The notes under the pieces: model-generated
Databases searched by the model: none
What the model was told of the DNA's origin: nothing
Seen by the model: the letters and a program-made list of their open reading frames with translations, nothing else
Program-made: the position numbers and the translations under genes
Assembly: GCA_023417315.1 (NCBI GenBank)
Contig: JAEZFW010000052.1
Span: 1 to 21,391, forward strand
Source: Pseudomonadota bacterium
GTDB lineage: Bacteria; Pseudomonadota; Gammaproteobacteria; Steroidobacterales; Steroidobacteraceae
Direction: 5' to 3'
DNA length: 21,391 bases
Shown here: one piece after another, positions 1 through 6,476 of the stretch
How positions within the stretch are numbered: the stretch's first letter is position 1
Layout of the letters: the number at the start of each line of letters is the position of its first letter

Positions 1-49
1 CCCAGAACCCAGAACCCACAACCCAGAACCCAGAACCCACAACCCGATA
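1..49. repeat. Heptamer array CCCAGAA/CCCACAA, right arm of an inverted repeat cut by the window edge
   Basis: Six to seven tandem 7-nt units (CCCAGAA alternating with CCCACAA, ending CCCGATA) fill the first 48 bases. It lies 28 bases downstream of the pyrK stop. It is C-rich on the plus strand, as is the right arm of every complete element in this window, so the G-rich partner arm should lie left of base 1. The same unit recurs in the element between chpA and chpC. The complementary strand has GGG runs every 7 nt and could fold as a G-quadruplex (inference). Confidence 0.85.
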
Positions 50-76
50 AGCCTTCGCAGAGACCCCGTCGCCCGC

Positions 77-955
77 TCAGGCCGCGAAGACGGCCTGAGC
101 CTCGAACACTGGCCCATCGACACACACTCTCTTCATCGCCGGGCCTTGCGGCGTTTCGACGCGCACGGCGCAGCCGGCGCAGCCGCCGACGGCGCACGCC
201 ATGAATTCTTCTAGGGAAACTTGGCAGGGGATCTTGAAGCGTCGTGCCACTGCTGCCGCCGCCTTCAACATCGGTGTCGGTCCGCAGGCAAAAATTTCGG
301 TTCGCGTGAGCTCGGCTGTGTCCAAGGCGGCGAGCCAATGCGCCGCGAGATCGGTGACGTAGCCTTCATAGCATCCTGCGTAGCCTGCGAAGGTCGCGAG
401 GCGGCTGGGCACACCCCATTCGTCCAACAAGGGCATGCAGGCAATTGCGCCGTCCGGCATGCCTGGCACCAGAATCGTCGATGGACGAGCGCGGAAGGGA
501 AACGGAATTTCCGAGCCCATCAGAACGAGCGGCTGCCACTCAGCATCCGTACGCTCACGCAAACTTTCCGCAAGGAACACCATCGGTGGGATCCCGACGC
601 CGCCGCCAATCAAGAGCGTTCGTGGCCGCATCGGATGCGGCACGAAACGATTACCGATCGGCCCTAAGCAGCTGATGCGCTCGCCGACGCGCCGCTTCGA
701 GAGCTGCGCAAGTCCTTGCCCGACGATCTTGTAGAGCACGTCGATCGTTTCGCGCTCCGCATTCGCGCGCATGATCGATAACGGCCGGCGCATTGGCAGC
801 AGCGGATCGCACGTCAGATGCACGAACGAGCCCGGGCCCGCGGCACGAGCGGTCTTCGGCGCCTTCAAGCGCAAGACGAACTGATCGCCTTCGAAGCGCT
901 CGTGAGCGAGAACTTCGGCGTCTTCAAGGAAGATGGTGCCGCGATGCGAGGTCAT
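77..955 (-). CDS. pyrK: Dihydroorotate dehydrogenase electron-transfer subunit (PyrK-type FAD/[2Fe-2S] protein)
   Basis: 292-residue flavoprotein of the ferredoxin-NADP reductase-like family. In class 1B dihydroorotate dehydrogenase, PyrK passes electrons from PyrD to NAD+ through FAD and a [2Fe-2S] cluster in de novo pyrimidine synthesis. Visible motifs are RRPLS near residue 57 (FAD binding), GGGVGIPP near 117 (nucleotide binding), CGPTPM near 224, and four C-terminal cysteines C254, C259, C262 and C278 spaced C-x4-C-x2-C-x15-C as in PyrK iron-sulfur sites. The ATG at 955 opens directly on the conserved N-terminal strand, but no Shine-Dalgarno is visible; a GGCTGTA heptamer array starts 7 bases upstream. 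It is the last gene seen in the minus-strand run after pyrB. The PyrD partner is not in the window, and an electron carrier for another oxidoreductase cannot be excluded, but the pyrB neighbour favours PyrK. Confidence 0.85.
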   Translation of the reverse strand: MTSHRGTIFLEDAEVLAHERFEGDQFVLRLKAPKTARAAGPGSFVHLTCDPLLPMRRPLSIMRANAERETIDVLYKIVGQGLAQLSKRRVGERISCLGPIGNRFVPHPMRPRTLLIGGGVGIPPMVFLAESLRERTDAEWQPLVLMGSEIPFPFRARPSTILVPGMPDGAIACMPLLDEWGVPSRLATFAGYAGCYEGYVTDLAAHWLAALDTAELTRTEIFACGPTPMLKAAAAVARRFKIPCQVSLEEFMACAVGGCAGCAVRVETPQGPAMKRVCVDGPVFEAQAVFAA

Positions 956-962
956 GCGGGGC

Positions 963-1118
963 GGCTGTAGGCTGTAGGCTGTAGGCTGCAGCCCGGAACA
1001 AGAAGCGCAAGCTTGGCGCCTGCCCTCTTGCGCAGATAGGAATGTCTAATCACTGCCTCTACCTCTTCTCTTCGCATCTCTTCCTCTGGCTACAGCCTGC
1101 AGCCTACGGTCTACAGCC
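963..1118. repeat. Heptamer inverted repeat, unit GGCTGTA (between pyrB and pyrK)
   Basis: The left arm, 963-992, holds four units of GGCTGTA/GGCTGCA. The right arm, 1090-1118, holds the complementary CTACAGC/CTGCAGC units. The loop of about 97 nt contains an inner hairpin with perfect 7-bp arms GCGCAAG (1014 region) and CTTGCGC (1028 region). The right arm overlaps the end of pyrB, whose stop codon lies at 1111-1113. The right arm is nearly identical over about 30 nt to that of the element at 3334-3463. A hairpin here could affect the transcript between pyrB and pyrK, but there is no U-tract of a standard terminator. Confidence 0.85.
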
Positions 1119-2091
1119 TTCTTCTGGCTTGCACGTTGCGCGCGATCGTCGCGAGCACCGCCATGCGCACGGCGACGCCGTTCGAGACTTGCTGCTGAAT
1201 GACCGATTGCGGGCCGTCGGCGACTTCGCTCGAGATCTCGACGTCGCGGTTCATCGGGCCCGGGTGCATCACGATGGCGTCGGGTTGAGCCTTGCGCAAG
1301 CGCGCAGCGTTGACCCCGAACTCACGGTGAAATGTCGCTTCGTCAGGAAACAGCGCGCTGCTCATGCGCTCGCGTTGAATGCGCAGCGTCATCACGACAT
1401 CCACACCGTCGATCGCTTCATCGATGTTCGAAAAGCGCGCGGCGCCTGGAAATTCGCCCGGCTTCGGCATGAGCGAGTCGGGTGCGGCGATTCGCATTTC
1501 CCGAACACCCAATGCGCTGAAGACCTGCCAGGCCGATCGGGCAACGCGCGAGTGCGCGATGTCGCCGGCGATAAGGACGCGCAGCGTGCTCAAATCGCCC
1601 TTCGCTTGGCGCACCGTGAGCGCATCCAAGAGGCCTTGCGTCGGATGCGACAAGTGCGCCTCGCCTGCGTTCAAGATGCACACATGCGGCGCAACGTGCT
1701 GCGCGACGAACGCAGGTAACCCAGGCTCGGCATCGCGCATCACCAGGATGTCGGCATGCATGGCTTGAAGCGTGTAGATCGTGTCGAGCACGGTTTCGCC
1801 TTTGACGCGCGAGGAGGACTGCATGTCCAAGTTCACGACCTCGGCGCCAAGACGCTGCGCAGCGATTTCGAATGACACCCGCGTGCGCGTGCTCGGCTCG
1901 AAGAATAGATTGGCGACGGTATGACCGGAAAGGCTCTGGTCGCGGGCAGGCAACTCGCCGAGCGGGCGAACGTAGAACTGCGCGAGATCGAGTAGAGCAG
2001 TGATCTCTTCGCGCGTGAGGCCATCGAGCGTGATGAGATGTCGCAATCGTCCTTCGGAATCGCGCTGCACCTGTGCGCCGAGATCGTTCAT
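1111..2091 (-). CDS. pyrB: Aspartate carbamoyltransferase catalytic subunit
   Basis: 326-residue ATCase that condenses carbamoyl phosphate with aspartate, the committed step of pyrimidine synthesis. The carbamoyl-phosphate loop FFEPSTRTRVSFE spans residues 63-75 (S67, T68, R69, T70), HPTQGLLDALT starts at H149, and the aspartate-site motif HPGPMNRDVEI starts at H276. Length fits the 310-335 residue class. The pseudo-dihydroorotase that often follows pyrB in Pseudomonas-like genomes is absent: pyrK follows instead. PyrR, which lies between ruvX and pyrB in Pseudomonas, is also missing. The last codons and the TAG stop are supplied by a GGCTGTA repeat arm, so the C-terminal Arg-Arg-Leu may be repeat-derived. 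Upstream, a GATAGGG repeat arm begins 23 bases before the ATG. Confidence 0.97.
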   Translation of the reverse strand: MNDLGAQVQRDSEGRLRHLITLDGLTREEITALLDLAQFYVRPLGELPARDQSLSGHTVANLFFEPSTRTRVSFEIAAQRLGAEVVNLDMQSSSRVKGETVLDTIYTLQAMHADILVMRDAEPGLPAFVAQHVAPHVCILNAGEAHLSHPTQGLLDALTVRQAKGDLSTLRVLIAGDIAHSRVARSAWQVFSALGVREMRIAAPDSLMPKPGEFPGAARFSNIDEAIDGVDVVMTLRIQRERMSSALFPDEATFHREFGVNAARLRKAQPDAIVMHPGPMNRDVEISSEVADGPQSVIQQQVSNGVAVRMAVLATIARNVQARRRL

Positions 2092-2113
2092 CGACGGTTC
2101 CCCGGAAGAAGGC

Positions 2114-2224
2114 GATAGGGGATAGCGGATAGCGGATAGTTAGAAGCGCGCACCCCAAGTCGATTCACATGTCTGCTCACTATCCCCTATCTCCTATCTT
2201 CTATCCCCTATCCCCTATCCCCTT
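2114..2224. repeat. Heptamer inverted repeat, unit GATAGGG (between ruvX and pyrB)
   Basis: The left arm, 2114-2141, has four units (GATAGGG, GATAGCG twice, GATAGTT). The right arm, 2180-2222, has six complementary units (CTATCCC, CTATCTC, CTATCTT, then CTATCCC three times). The loop is only about 38 nt. The right arm runs into ruvX and encodes its last residues and TAG stop at 2208-2210. The same unit returns at the right end of the window after the symporter gene. Confidence 0.87.
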
Positions 2225-2672
2225 CCATCTGTTCGAACCACCGTTCGAGCACGATGCGCGCCGCGTTCATGTCGATGTCCTCGCGCGTGGTGCGCCGTCG
2301 TTTGAGGCCTCGCGAACGCGCATCGCGCAGCTGATCAGTGGCCTCCCGTGAGCTCAGGCGTTCATCGACGAGCGCGACGGGGAGGGTGTAGCGGGTCTTG
2401 ATGTCGTTCGCGAACCGGCGGCTCGCCTTGGTCAAGAGGGTCGGCGTACCGTCCATATTATAAGGGACACCCACCACGAACTGCGCTGGTCGATACTCGG
2501 CAACGAGCTTGTCGATCTGAGCCCAAGGAATCTCGGGCGTGCATTGAAGGGCGGTGAGTGCGCGCGCGGTTCGCGTCAGCGTATCGGCCGATGCGACGCC
2601 GATCCGGCGAGTGCCGTAATCGAAACCAAGGATGATCTGCGGTGCGCCAGGAGAAGCACCGGCGCTCGCCAT
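2208..2672 (-). CDS. ruvX: Putative Holliday junction resolvase / pre-16S rRNA nuclease YqgF (RuvX)
   Basis: 154-residue RNase H-fold nuclease of the YqgF family, linked in E. coli to 16S rRNA 5' end maturation and annotated by fold as a Holliday junction resolvase. Motifs are GFDYGTRRIGVA with catalytic D18, VVGVPYNMDGT near 67, VDERLSS with E104, and EDIDMNAA with D134, giving the usual acidic set. The start is taken as the ATG at 2670-2672, which overlaps the yqgE TGA (TGATG), implying translational coupling; a TTG one codon earlier is the alternative. The final residues EGDRG and the TAG stop are encoded by the CTATCCC array, so the extreme C-terminus looks repeat-derived and is probably dispensable. 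yqgE-ruvX pairing is conserved in gammaproteobacteria. Confidence 0.95.
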   Translation of the reverse strand: MASAGASPGAPQIILGFDYGTRRIGVASADTLTRTARALTALQCTPEIPWAQIDKLVAEYRPAQFVVGVPYNMDGTPTLLTKASRRFANDIKTRYTLPVALVDERLSSREATDQLRDARSRGLKRRRTTREDIDMNAARIVLERWFEQMEGDRG

Positions 2673-3235
2673 CAAGCGTGCCCTACGTGCGGGCTGATGG
2701 TCGCCAGATCGATGCCCAGCAAACGGCCGGCGGCTCGCCAGCGCTGCTCGTAAGGCATGTCGAAGAGAATGCGCTCATCGCAGGGTGCCGTCAGCCAGGC
2801 GTTCTGCGCGATTTCGCTTTCTAACTGTCCCGCCGACCACCCGGCATACCCCAGCGCCACGAGCGCGGTACCAGGCCCGGTGCCTTGGGCCATCGCGCTC
2901 AGAATGTCCGGCGAGGTGGTGACTTGGATGCGCGAGGAGATTTGCTTGGTGTGCTCCCACTCGCCGCCGATGTGATGGACCACGAAACCTCGATCCGTCT
3001 GCACGGGCCCGCCTTGAAGCACGTGCTGATGTCCGTCGATCCCCTCGGCGGTCGGCATCTTCAATTGCTCGAACACGTCTGCCAGCCGCATCTGCAGCGG
3101 ACGGTTGATGATGATTCCGAGCGCGCCGTCGGCGTTGTGCTCCCAGATGAACGTCACGGTCTGTGCGAAGTTCGTATCCGCCAGGGCCGGCATCGCGATC
3201 AGAAACTGATTCGTCAAATAATCCGAGCTCGCCAT
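2672..3235 (-). CDS. yqgE: YqgE/AlgH family protein (DUF179)
   Basis: 187-residue cytosolic protein of the YqgE/AlgH family. Its biochemical role is not established; the family is named after AlgH of Pseudomonas. Family hallmarks are a short N-terminal LTNQFLIAMP stretch, GIIINRP near residue 41, QGGPVQTDRGFVVH near 75, and GYAGWSAGQLESE near 130. An upstream in-frame extension reaches 3403, but homology begins at MASSDYLTNQ, so the ATG at 3233-3235 is chosen and gives the typical family length. No clear Shine-Dalgarno precedes it. Its TGA overlaps the ruvX ATG. It lies downstream of tonB3, separated by a GGCTGTA inverted repeat and about 100 bases of unremarkable sequence. Confidence 0.95.
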   Translation of the reverse strand: MASSDYLTNQFLIAMPALADTNFAQTVTFIWEHNADGALGIIINRPLQMRLADVFEQLKMPTAEGIDGHQHVLQGGPVQTDRGFVVHHIGGEWEHTKQISSRIQVTTSPDILSAMAQGTGPGTALVALGYAGWSAGQLESEIAQNAWLTAPCDERILFDMPYEQRWRAAGRLLGIDLATISPHVGHA

Positions 3236-3333
3236 AAGGGCAAGTATCCGACCCGACAGGGATTCGCTCAAGGGAAAAGCGTGCCAAATGTCGGGGGGAT
3301 CACACTGGCGCACGCCGAGCGCGCGCTTGCTCA

Positions 3334-3463
3334 GGCTGTAGGCTGTAGCCAGAGTGGAGTCCACCCTACAGCTGGTCGCAGGGACCCAACTGCGTGTTGG
3401 CAAGATTGCCGAGCATCTGCTGCTCTGTATCTGGCTACAGCCTACAGCCCACGGTCTACAGCC
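3334..3463. repeat. Heptamer inverted repeat, unit GGCTGTA (between tonB3 and yqgE)
   Basis: The left arm, 3334-3350, has two GGCTGTA units plus GCC. The right arm, 3433-3463, reads CTGGCTACAGCCTACAGC followed by a degenerate unit and CTACAGCC. An extra CCCTACAG lies in the loop near 3364. The right arm shares almost its whole sequence with the right arm at 1088-1118, so the two are recent relatives. It ends 13 bases before the tonB3 stop. Confidence 0.82.
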
Positions 3464-3476
3464 TGGGCTCAGCGCG

Positions 3477-4373
3477 CTAGCGCGCGTCGCCGTCGAGAAA
3501 CTGCCATTCGTAGGCGAATCGCAGCTCCTGGTACTGCTTGCGCAGCTCCGAAGGGAACGGATCGAAAGGGGAGGCGAGCCGCAGAATGGAAAGAGCCGCT
3601 TGATCGACCTCTTTGCGACCGCTCGAGCGGCGTACGATCGTGTCGCCGAGGCTGCCGTCCGCCCGGATGGACACCTCCAGGACTGGATTGCCGGTCTGTT
3701 CCCGGGTGCGAATCGCCTTGGGGAAGTTCAGCGTTCCTAGCCGCTCGACTTTGCGCCGCCACGCATCGAGATAAGGGGCGAGATTCGACTGTCGTGTGTT
3801 TGGGATGACCTCGAAGGTGCCGTCGGGCTTCAGGCCGCGCAAGCGCAGCGTCTCATCGGTCGCACGCGTGGCGATCGGCTGCGGAGCGGTTTGCGTGAGG
3901 GCGAGCGGCGCTTGTGCATCCTGAGCCGGGCGATCTTCGCCGCTGCGATATTCGACTTCGCTGACGTCGCTGCGGCTGCTGACGATCTCCTTGGAACGTT
4001 GGCCTTCGACCGCCTCGCGGTACTCGGTGCTGTTCGCGTCGGGGAGCCCATCCTGTTGTGCGGCGAGTAGCGAGGACGCGGGATTCGCAGGCCGCACTCG
4101 CTCGTCGGTCGTGCCGCTGCCTTCCTGATTGCGCTGAGCCAGATACTGAGCATTCAGATTGTCTGCAGCGCGCGTGTCGGCTCCTGTCAGCAATAACACC
4201 TCAAGCGTGGGCAGCGATCGATCCTCGCTGGAAGGCAGCGCGAACGTGATGCCTAGAATGACGATGCCGTGGAATAAAGCCGCCAAGAACAGGGTAGTCG
4301 TGAAGCGATCGTTGACCGGCGCGACCCCCTCGTTGCCTTCGAGGGGCGGAGCGGATTGTTCGGGGGCGGACAT
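3477..4373 (-). CDS. tonB3: TonB-family energy transducer, TonB3-like
   Basis: 298-residue inner-membrane protein. One N-terminal transmembrane segment spans about residues 25-46 and contains a histidine (H35 in LFHG) placed like the functionally important TonB His20. A long periplasmic spacer of about 150 residues follows, rich in Gln, Ser, Thr and charged residues rather than Pro-Lys repeats. The last 100 residues form a TonB C-terminal domain with NPVLEVSIRADGSL and RRSSGRKEVDQAAL. It sits between yqgE and gshB, the exact place of P. aeruginosa tonB3 (PA0406), which is reported to be needed for twitching motility. No ExbB/ExbD genes are adjacent. A role in type IV pilus function is inferred from position. 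The region upstream of the ATG shows no Shine-Dalgarno and is entered by a GGTTAGG array 11 bases away. Confidence 0.85.
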   Translation of the reverse strand: MSAPEQSAPPLEGNEGVAPVNDRFTTTLFLAALFHGIVILGITFALPSSEDRSLPTLEVLLLTGADTRAADNLNAQYLAQRNQEGSGTTDERVRPANPASSLLAAQQDGLPDANSTEYREAVEGQRSKEIVSSRSDVSEVEYRSGEDRPAQDAQAPLALTQTAPQPIATRATDETLRLRGLKPDGTFEVIPNTRQSNLAPYLDAWRRKVERLGTLNFPKAIRTREQTGNPVLEVSIRADGSLGDTIVRRSSGRKEVDQAALSILRLASPFDPFPSELRKQYQELRFAYEWQFLDGDAR

Positions 4374-4383
4374 GTTTAGAAGC

Positions 4384-4520
4384 GGTTAGGGGTTAGAGGT
4401 TAGTCAGAGGAGCCGTGTCGCGAGTGTTGGCGAATGCGCGATCTCAAAAGAATTGGTGGTTCACTGAACGTAAGAAGGACGCAATTCTTAACTAACCGCT
4501 AACCCCTAACCGCTAACCGC
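4384..4520. repeat. Heptamer inverted repeat, unit GGTTAGG (between gshB and tonB3)
   Basis: The left arm, 4384-4404, has three units (GGTTAGG, GGTTAGA, GGTTAGT). The right arm, 4492-4520, has four (CTAACCG, CTAACCC, CTAACCG, CTAACCG). The loop of about 87 nt contains a perfect 8-bp inner hairpin AAGAATTG (4448 region) / CAATTCTT (4482 region). The unit differs by one base from a vertebrate-type telomere repeat in register 7; this is coincidental, but G-quadruplex folding is possible. Confidence 0.85.
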
Positions 4521-4546
4521 TTCTCAGGCCGGCCGCTAGCCACTTC

Positions 4547-5509
4547 TCATGCGACGGCGAGCCGCCTGCCAATGGCATCCATCAAGAGCCCCGCGATGTC
4601 GATGCCAAATTGCTTATCGAGCTCGCGAACGCCGGTTGGGCTCGTCACGTTGATTTCAGTGACATATCCGCCGATGACATCCAAGCCGACGAACAGCATG
4701 CCGCGTTCCCGAAGCGTCGGCCCGATCTCGCTCACGAGCCAACGATCGCGTTCCGTGAGCTCGCGGCCTTCCCCGCGCGCGCCTGCCGCCAGGTTGCCGC
4801 GATTGTCGGACTCCGACGGGATGCGGGCGAGCGCGTAAGGAGCGGGCTCGCCATCGATGACCAGCACTCGCGAGTCCCCGGTGGCGACAATGTCCGGGAT
4901 GTATTTCTGCACGATCGCATAGCGCGTCCCGTACTCGGTCAACGTTTCGAAAACCACGTTCGCGTTCTTGTCGCCGCGATCCACGACGAAGATCGATCGT
5001 CCACCCATTCCATGCAGAGGCTTGCACACGATGCGCAGATGCTCGCGCAGGAACGTATGCATGTCGTTCATCTCGCGGGTGATCAAGGTCGGTGCACAGC
5101 ACTGCGGGAACCACGCGGTGAATACTTTCTCGTTCATGTCGCGCAGTCCCTGCGGGCGATTCACGACCAGTGCGCCTTGCTCCTGCGCACGCTCGAGAAT
5201 GTACGTCGTGTAGATGTATTCCATGTCGAAAGGCGGATCCTTGCGCATGAGAACGACATCGACATCGCCAAGCTTTACGCTGCGGCTCTCGCCGAGCTCG
5301 AACCAATCTTTGAGGTCATCCCTGACCGTGACGTCGCGCAGACGCGCATAGGCGACTCCGTCATCGAGCCATAAATCGTTCTGCTCGGCGTACAAGAGCC
5401 TCCAGCCGCGGCGCTGGGCCGCCAACATCATCGCAAGCGTCGTGTCCTTGGCGGGTTTGATCTTCGCGATCGGATCCATGATGACCGCGACGCTGATGGG
5501 GGAACTCAT
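4547..5509 (-). CDS. gshB: Glutathione synthetase
   Basis: 320-residue ATP-grasp ligase that joins gamma-glutamylcysteine and glycine to make glutathione in the cytosol. The N-terminal VIMDPIAKIKPAKDTTLAM, the glycine-rich ATP-binding GMGGRSIFVV, and the C-terminal metal-binding signature EINVTSPTGVRELD (E285 to D298) are typical. E. coli GshB has 316 residues, so length fits. The reading frame is open further up to 5542, but the extra 11 residues are encoded by a GTTGACG heptamer array, so the ATG at 5507-5509 is preferred. That array ends one base before this ATG, leaving no Shine-Dalgarno. The gene is divergent from pilG; a TATACT box at 5712-5717 (minus strand) could serve it. Confidence 0.96.
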   Translation of the reverse strand: MSSPISVAVIMDPIAKIKPAKDTTLAMMLAAQRRGWRLLYAEQNDLWLDDGVAYARLRDVTVRDDLKDWFELGESRSVKLGDVDVVLMRKDPPFDMEYIYTTYILERAQEQGALVVNRPQGLRDMNEKVFTAWFPQCCAPTLITREMNDMHTFLREHLRIVCKPLHGMGGRSIFVVDRGDKNANVVFETLTEYGTRYAIVQKYIPDIVATGDSRVLVIDGEPAPYALARIPSESDNRGNLAAGARGEGRELTERDRWLVSEIGPTLRERGMLFVGLDVIGGYVTEINVTSPTGVRELDKQFGIDIAGLLMDAIGRRLAVA

Positions 5510-5510
5510 G

Positions 5511-5650
5511 ATTGACGGTTGACCGTTGACGGTTGACAGCAAGAAAGCCGCGACTGCTTCGCAGCGAGTGAGTGGATGATGAGACGATCATCGAAGAATC
5601 GAAGTTGGGCTTCGATTCTGGCCGTCAACTGTCAACTGTCAACTGTCAAC
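5511..5650. repeat. Heptamer inverted repeat, unit GTTGACG (upstream of gshB)
   Basis: The left arm, 5511-5538, holds ATTGACG, GTTGACC, GTTGACG and GTTGACA. The right arm, 5623-5650, holds CGTCAAC followed by TGTCAAC three times. The loop is about 84 nt. The left arm abuts the gshB start codon and would be in its mRNA leader, so a long hairpin would form just before the start. Confidence 0.87.
5595..5619. other. Inner perfect hairpin inside the GTTGACG element
   Basis: AGAATCGAAG (5595-5604) and CTTCGATTCT (5610-5619) are exact reverse complements, giving a 10-bp stem with a 5-nt TTGGG loop. It sits in the loop of the larger heptamer inverted repeat. There is no adjoining U-tract on either strand, so it is not a standard terminator. 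Confidence 0.8.
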
Positions 5651-6017
5651 GGCGCGCAGCGCCTGAGTGACGCAATTCACGCTCGCATCAGGCGCATGTG
5701 ACGGGCTTCATAGTATAGGAGTGCGGCCAATGGCGGCCCTATAACCAATATGTTAAAAGTTTCGACTATCGCGCAAGTCCCTACAGGACGACGGGTTTCG
5801 CAAAGCTCCTAAGCGAGCGCTGCAATCCGCTGCTCGATGGACGCGTCCTCGTGGATGCGTTGCGGGACGCGCTTCGATCGATCCTGGCCTGACGCCCTGG
5901 GAAATGTGAACGAGGAGCGTCGAATCGATCGAACCGGCTCGGGATCGAGTCGTGCGCACGCATGTTCGTGGTTCATGAGAAGAGGCAACGCCGCCGCGCG
6001 CCCTACGAGGAAAGCCG
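5651..6017. other. Divergent intergenic control region between gshB and pilG
   Basis: About 370 bases without a convincing gene; short frames here conflict with each other and run into pilG. It is locally AT-richer at 5708-5762. Visible items are a CRP-like site (5697-5712), a minus-strand TATACT box (5712-5717), a plus-strand TATAAC box (5740-5745) without a recognisable -35, and a GGCC-N6-GGCC symmetry at 5725-5738. Immediately before pilG, GAGGA at 6007-6011 followed by AAGCCG gives a good Shine-Dalgarno. Confidence 0.6.
5697..5712. promoter_or_regulatory. Possible CRP/Vfr-type binding site
   Basis: TGTGA-CGGGCT-TCATA matches the CRP/Vfr consensus TGTGA-N6-TCACA at nine of ten core positions. 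It overlaps by one base a TATACT -10-like box read on the minus strand toward gshB (5712-5717), so binding could repress that promoter, while it would lie roughly 50 bases upstream of a start served by the plus-strand TATAAC box, not at a standard activation distance. In Pseudomonas the Pil-Chp system raises cAMP and Vfr responds to it, which makes such a site plausible here. It rests on one sequence match only. Confidence 0.3.
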
Positions 6018-6431
6018 ATGGAGAATCTAGCGACGAACACGACCGCCCGGCTGGCGGGATTGAAGGTCCTGGTGATCGATGACAGCAAGACGATCCGCCG
6101 AACCGCGGAAACGCTGTTGTCCAAGGAAGGTTGTGAGGTCTACACGGCCGTCGACGGCTTCGACGCCCTGTCCAAGATCGCCGATCATCAGCCCGATATC
6201 GTCTTCGTCGACATCATGATGCCGCGGCTCGATGGCTATCAGACCTGCTCGCTCATCAAGCACAACAAAGTATTCCGCTCGATTCCCGTGATCATGCTTT
6301 CGAGTAAGGACGGCCTCTTCGACCGCGCTCGCGGCCGTATCGTCGGCTCGGAGCACTATCTGACCAAGCCGTTTACGAAAGACGAATTGTTGAATGCGAT
6401 CGAGACCCACGTGGGTGCGCTCGCAAGGTAA
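6018..6431 (+). CDS. pilG: Type IV pilus response regulator PilG
   Basis: 137-residue stand-alone CheY-like receiver. Acidic pair D21 and D22, phosphoacceptor D65 in VFVDIMMPRLDG, S95/S96 in the switch position and K117 in TKPF form a complete receiver site. PilG is one of two response regulators phosphorylated by ChpA; in P. aeruginosa it promotes pilus extension and cAMP production. A good Shine-Dalgarno (GAGGA, 6 nt spacer) precedes the ATG. It is the first gene of the pil-chp operon, with pilH 45 bases downstream. No output domain is present, as usual. Confidence 0.95.
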   Translation: MENLATNTTARLAGLKVLVIDDSKTIRRTAETLLSKEGCEVYTAVDGFDALSKIADHQPDIVFVDIMMPRLDGYQTCSLIKHNKVFRSIPVIMLSSKDGLFDRARGRIVGSEHYLTKPFTKDELLNAIETHVGALAR

Positions 6432-6476
6432 ACACTCATGCCCGGATACGCCGCAGCGACCCGCTCGGAGCAAGGT

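Noticed and set aside
1042..1719. 225-codon plus-strand frame opposite pyrB
   Set aside because: It is antisense to a well-supported gene, has no recognisable family, and starts in the repeat loop; long antisense frames are expected at this GC content.
2673..2675. TTG start for ruvX one codon upstream of the ATG
   Set aside because: The ATG overlapping the yqgE stop is the simpler choice; the difference is one residue.
4384..4520. Telomere or chromosome end from GGTTAGG repeats
   Set aside because: The arrays are three to four units long, internal, and one of several unit types with the same layout.
5543..5591. N-terminal extensions of GshB, RsmE, YqgE and PilH
   Set aside because: The GshB and RsmE extensions are translated heptamer repeats; the YqgE and PilH ones precede the point where family similarity begins, and PilH has a Shine-Dalgarno at the internal ATG.
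5595..5619. Rho-independent terminator
   Set aside because: Strong stem but no run of U on either strand, and it lies upstream of gshB, not after a gene.
5837..6082. 81-codon frame upstream of and overlapping pilG
   Set aside because: Runs into pilG in another frame, no Shine-Dalgarno, no recognisable features.
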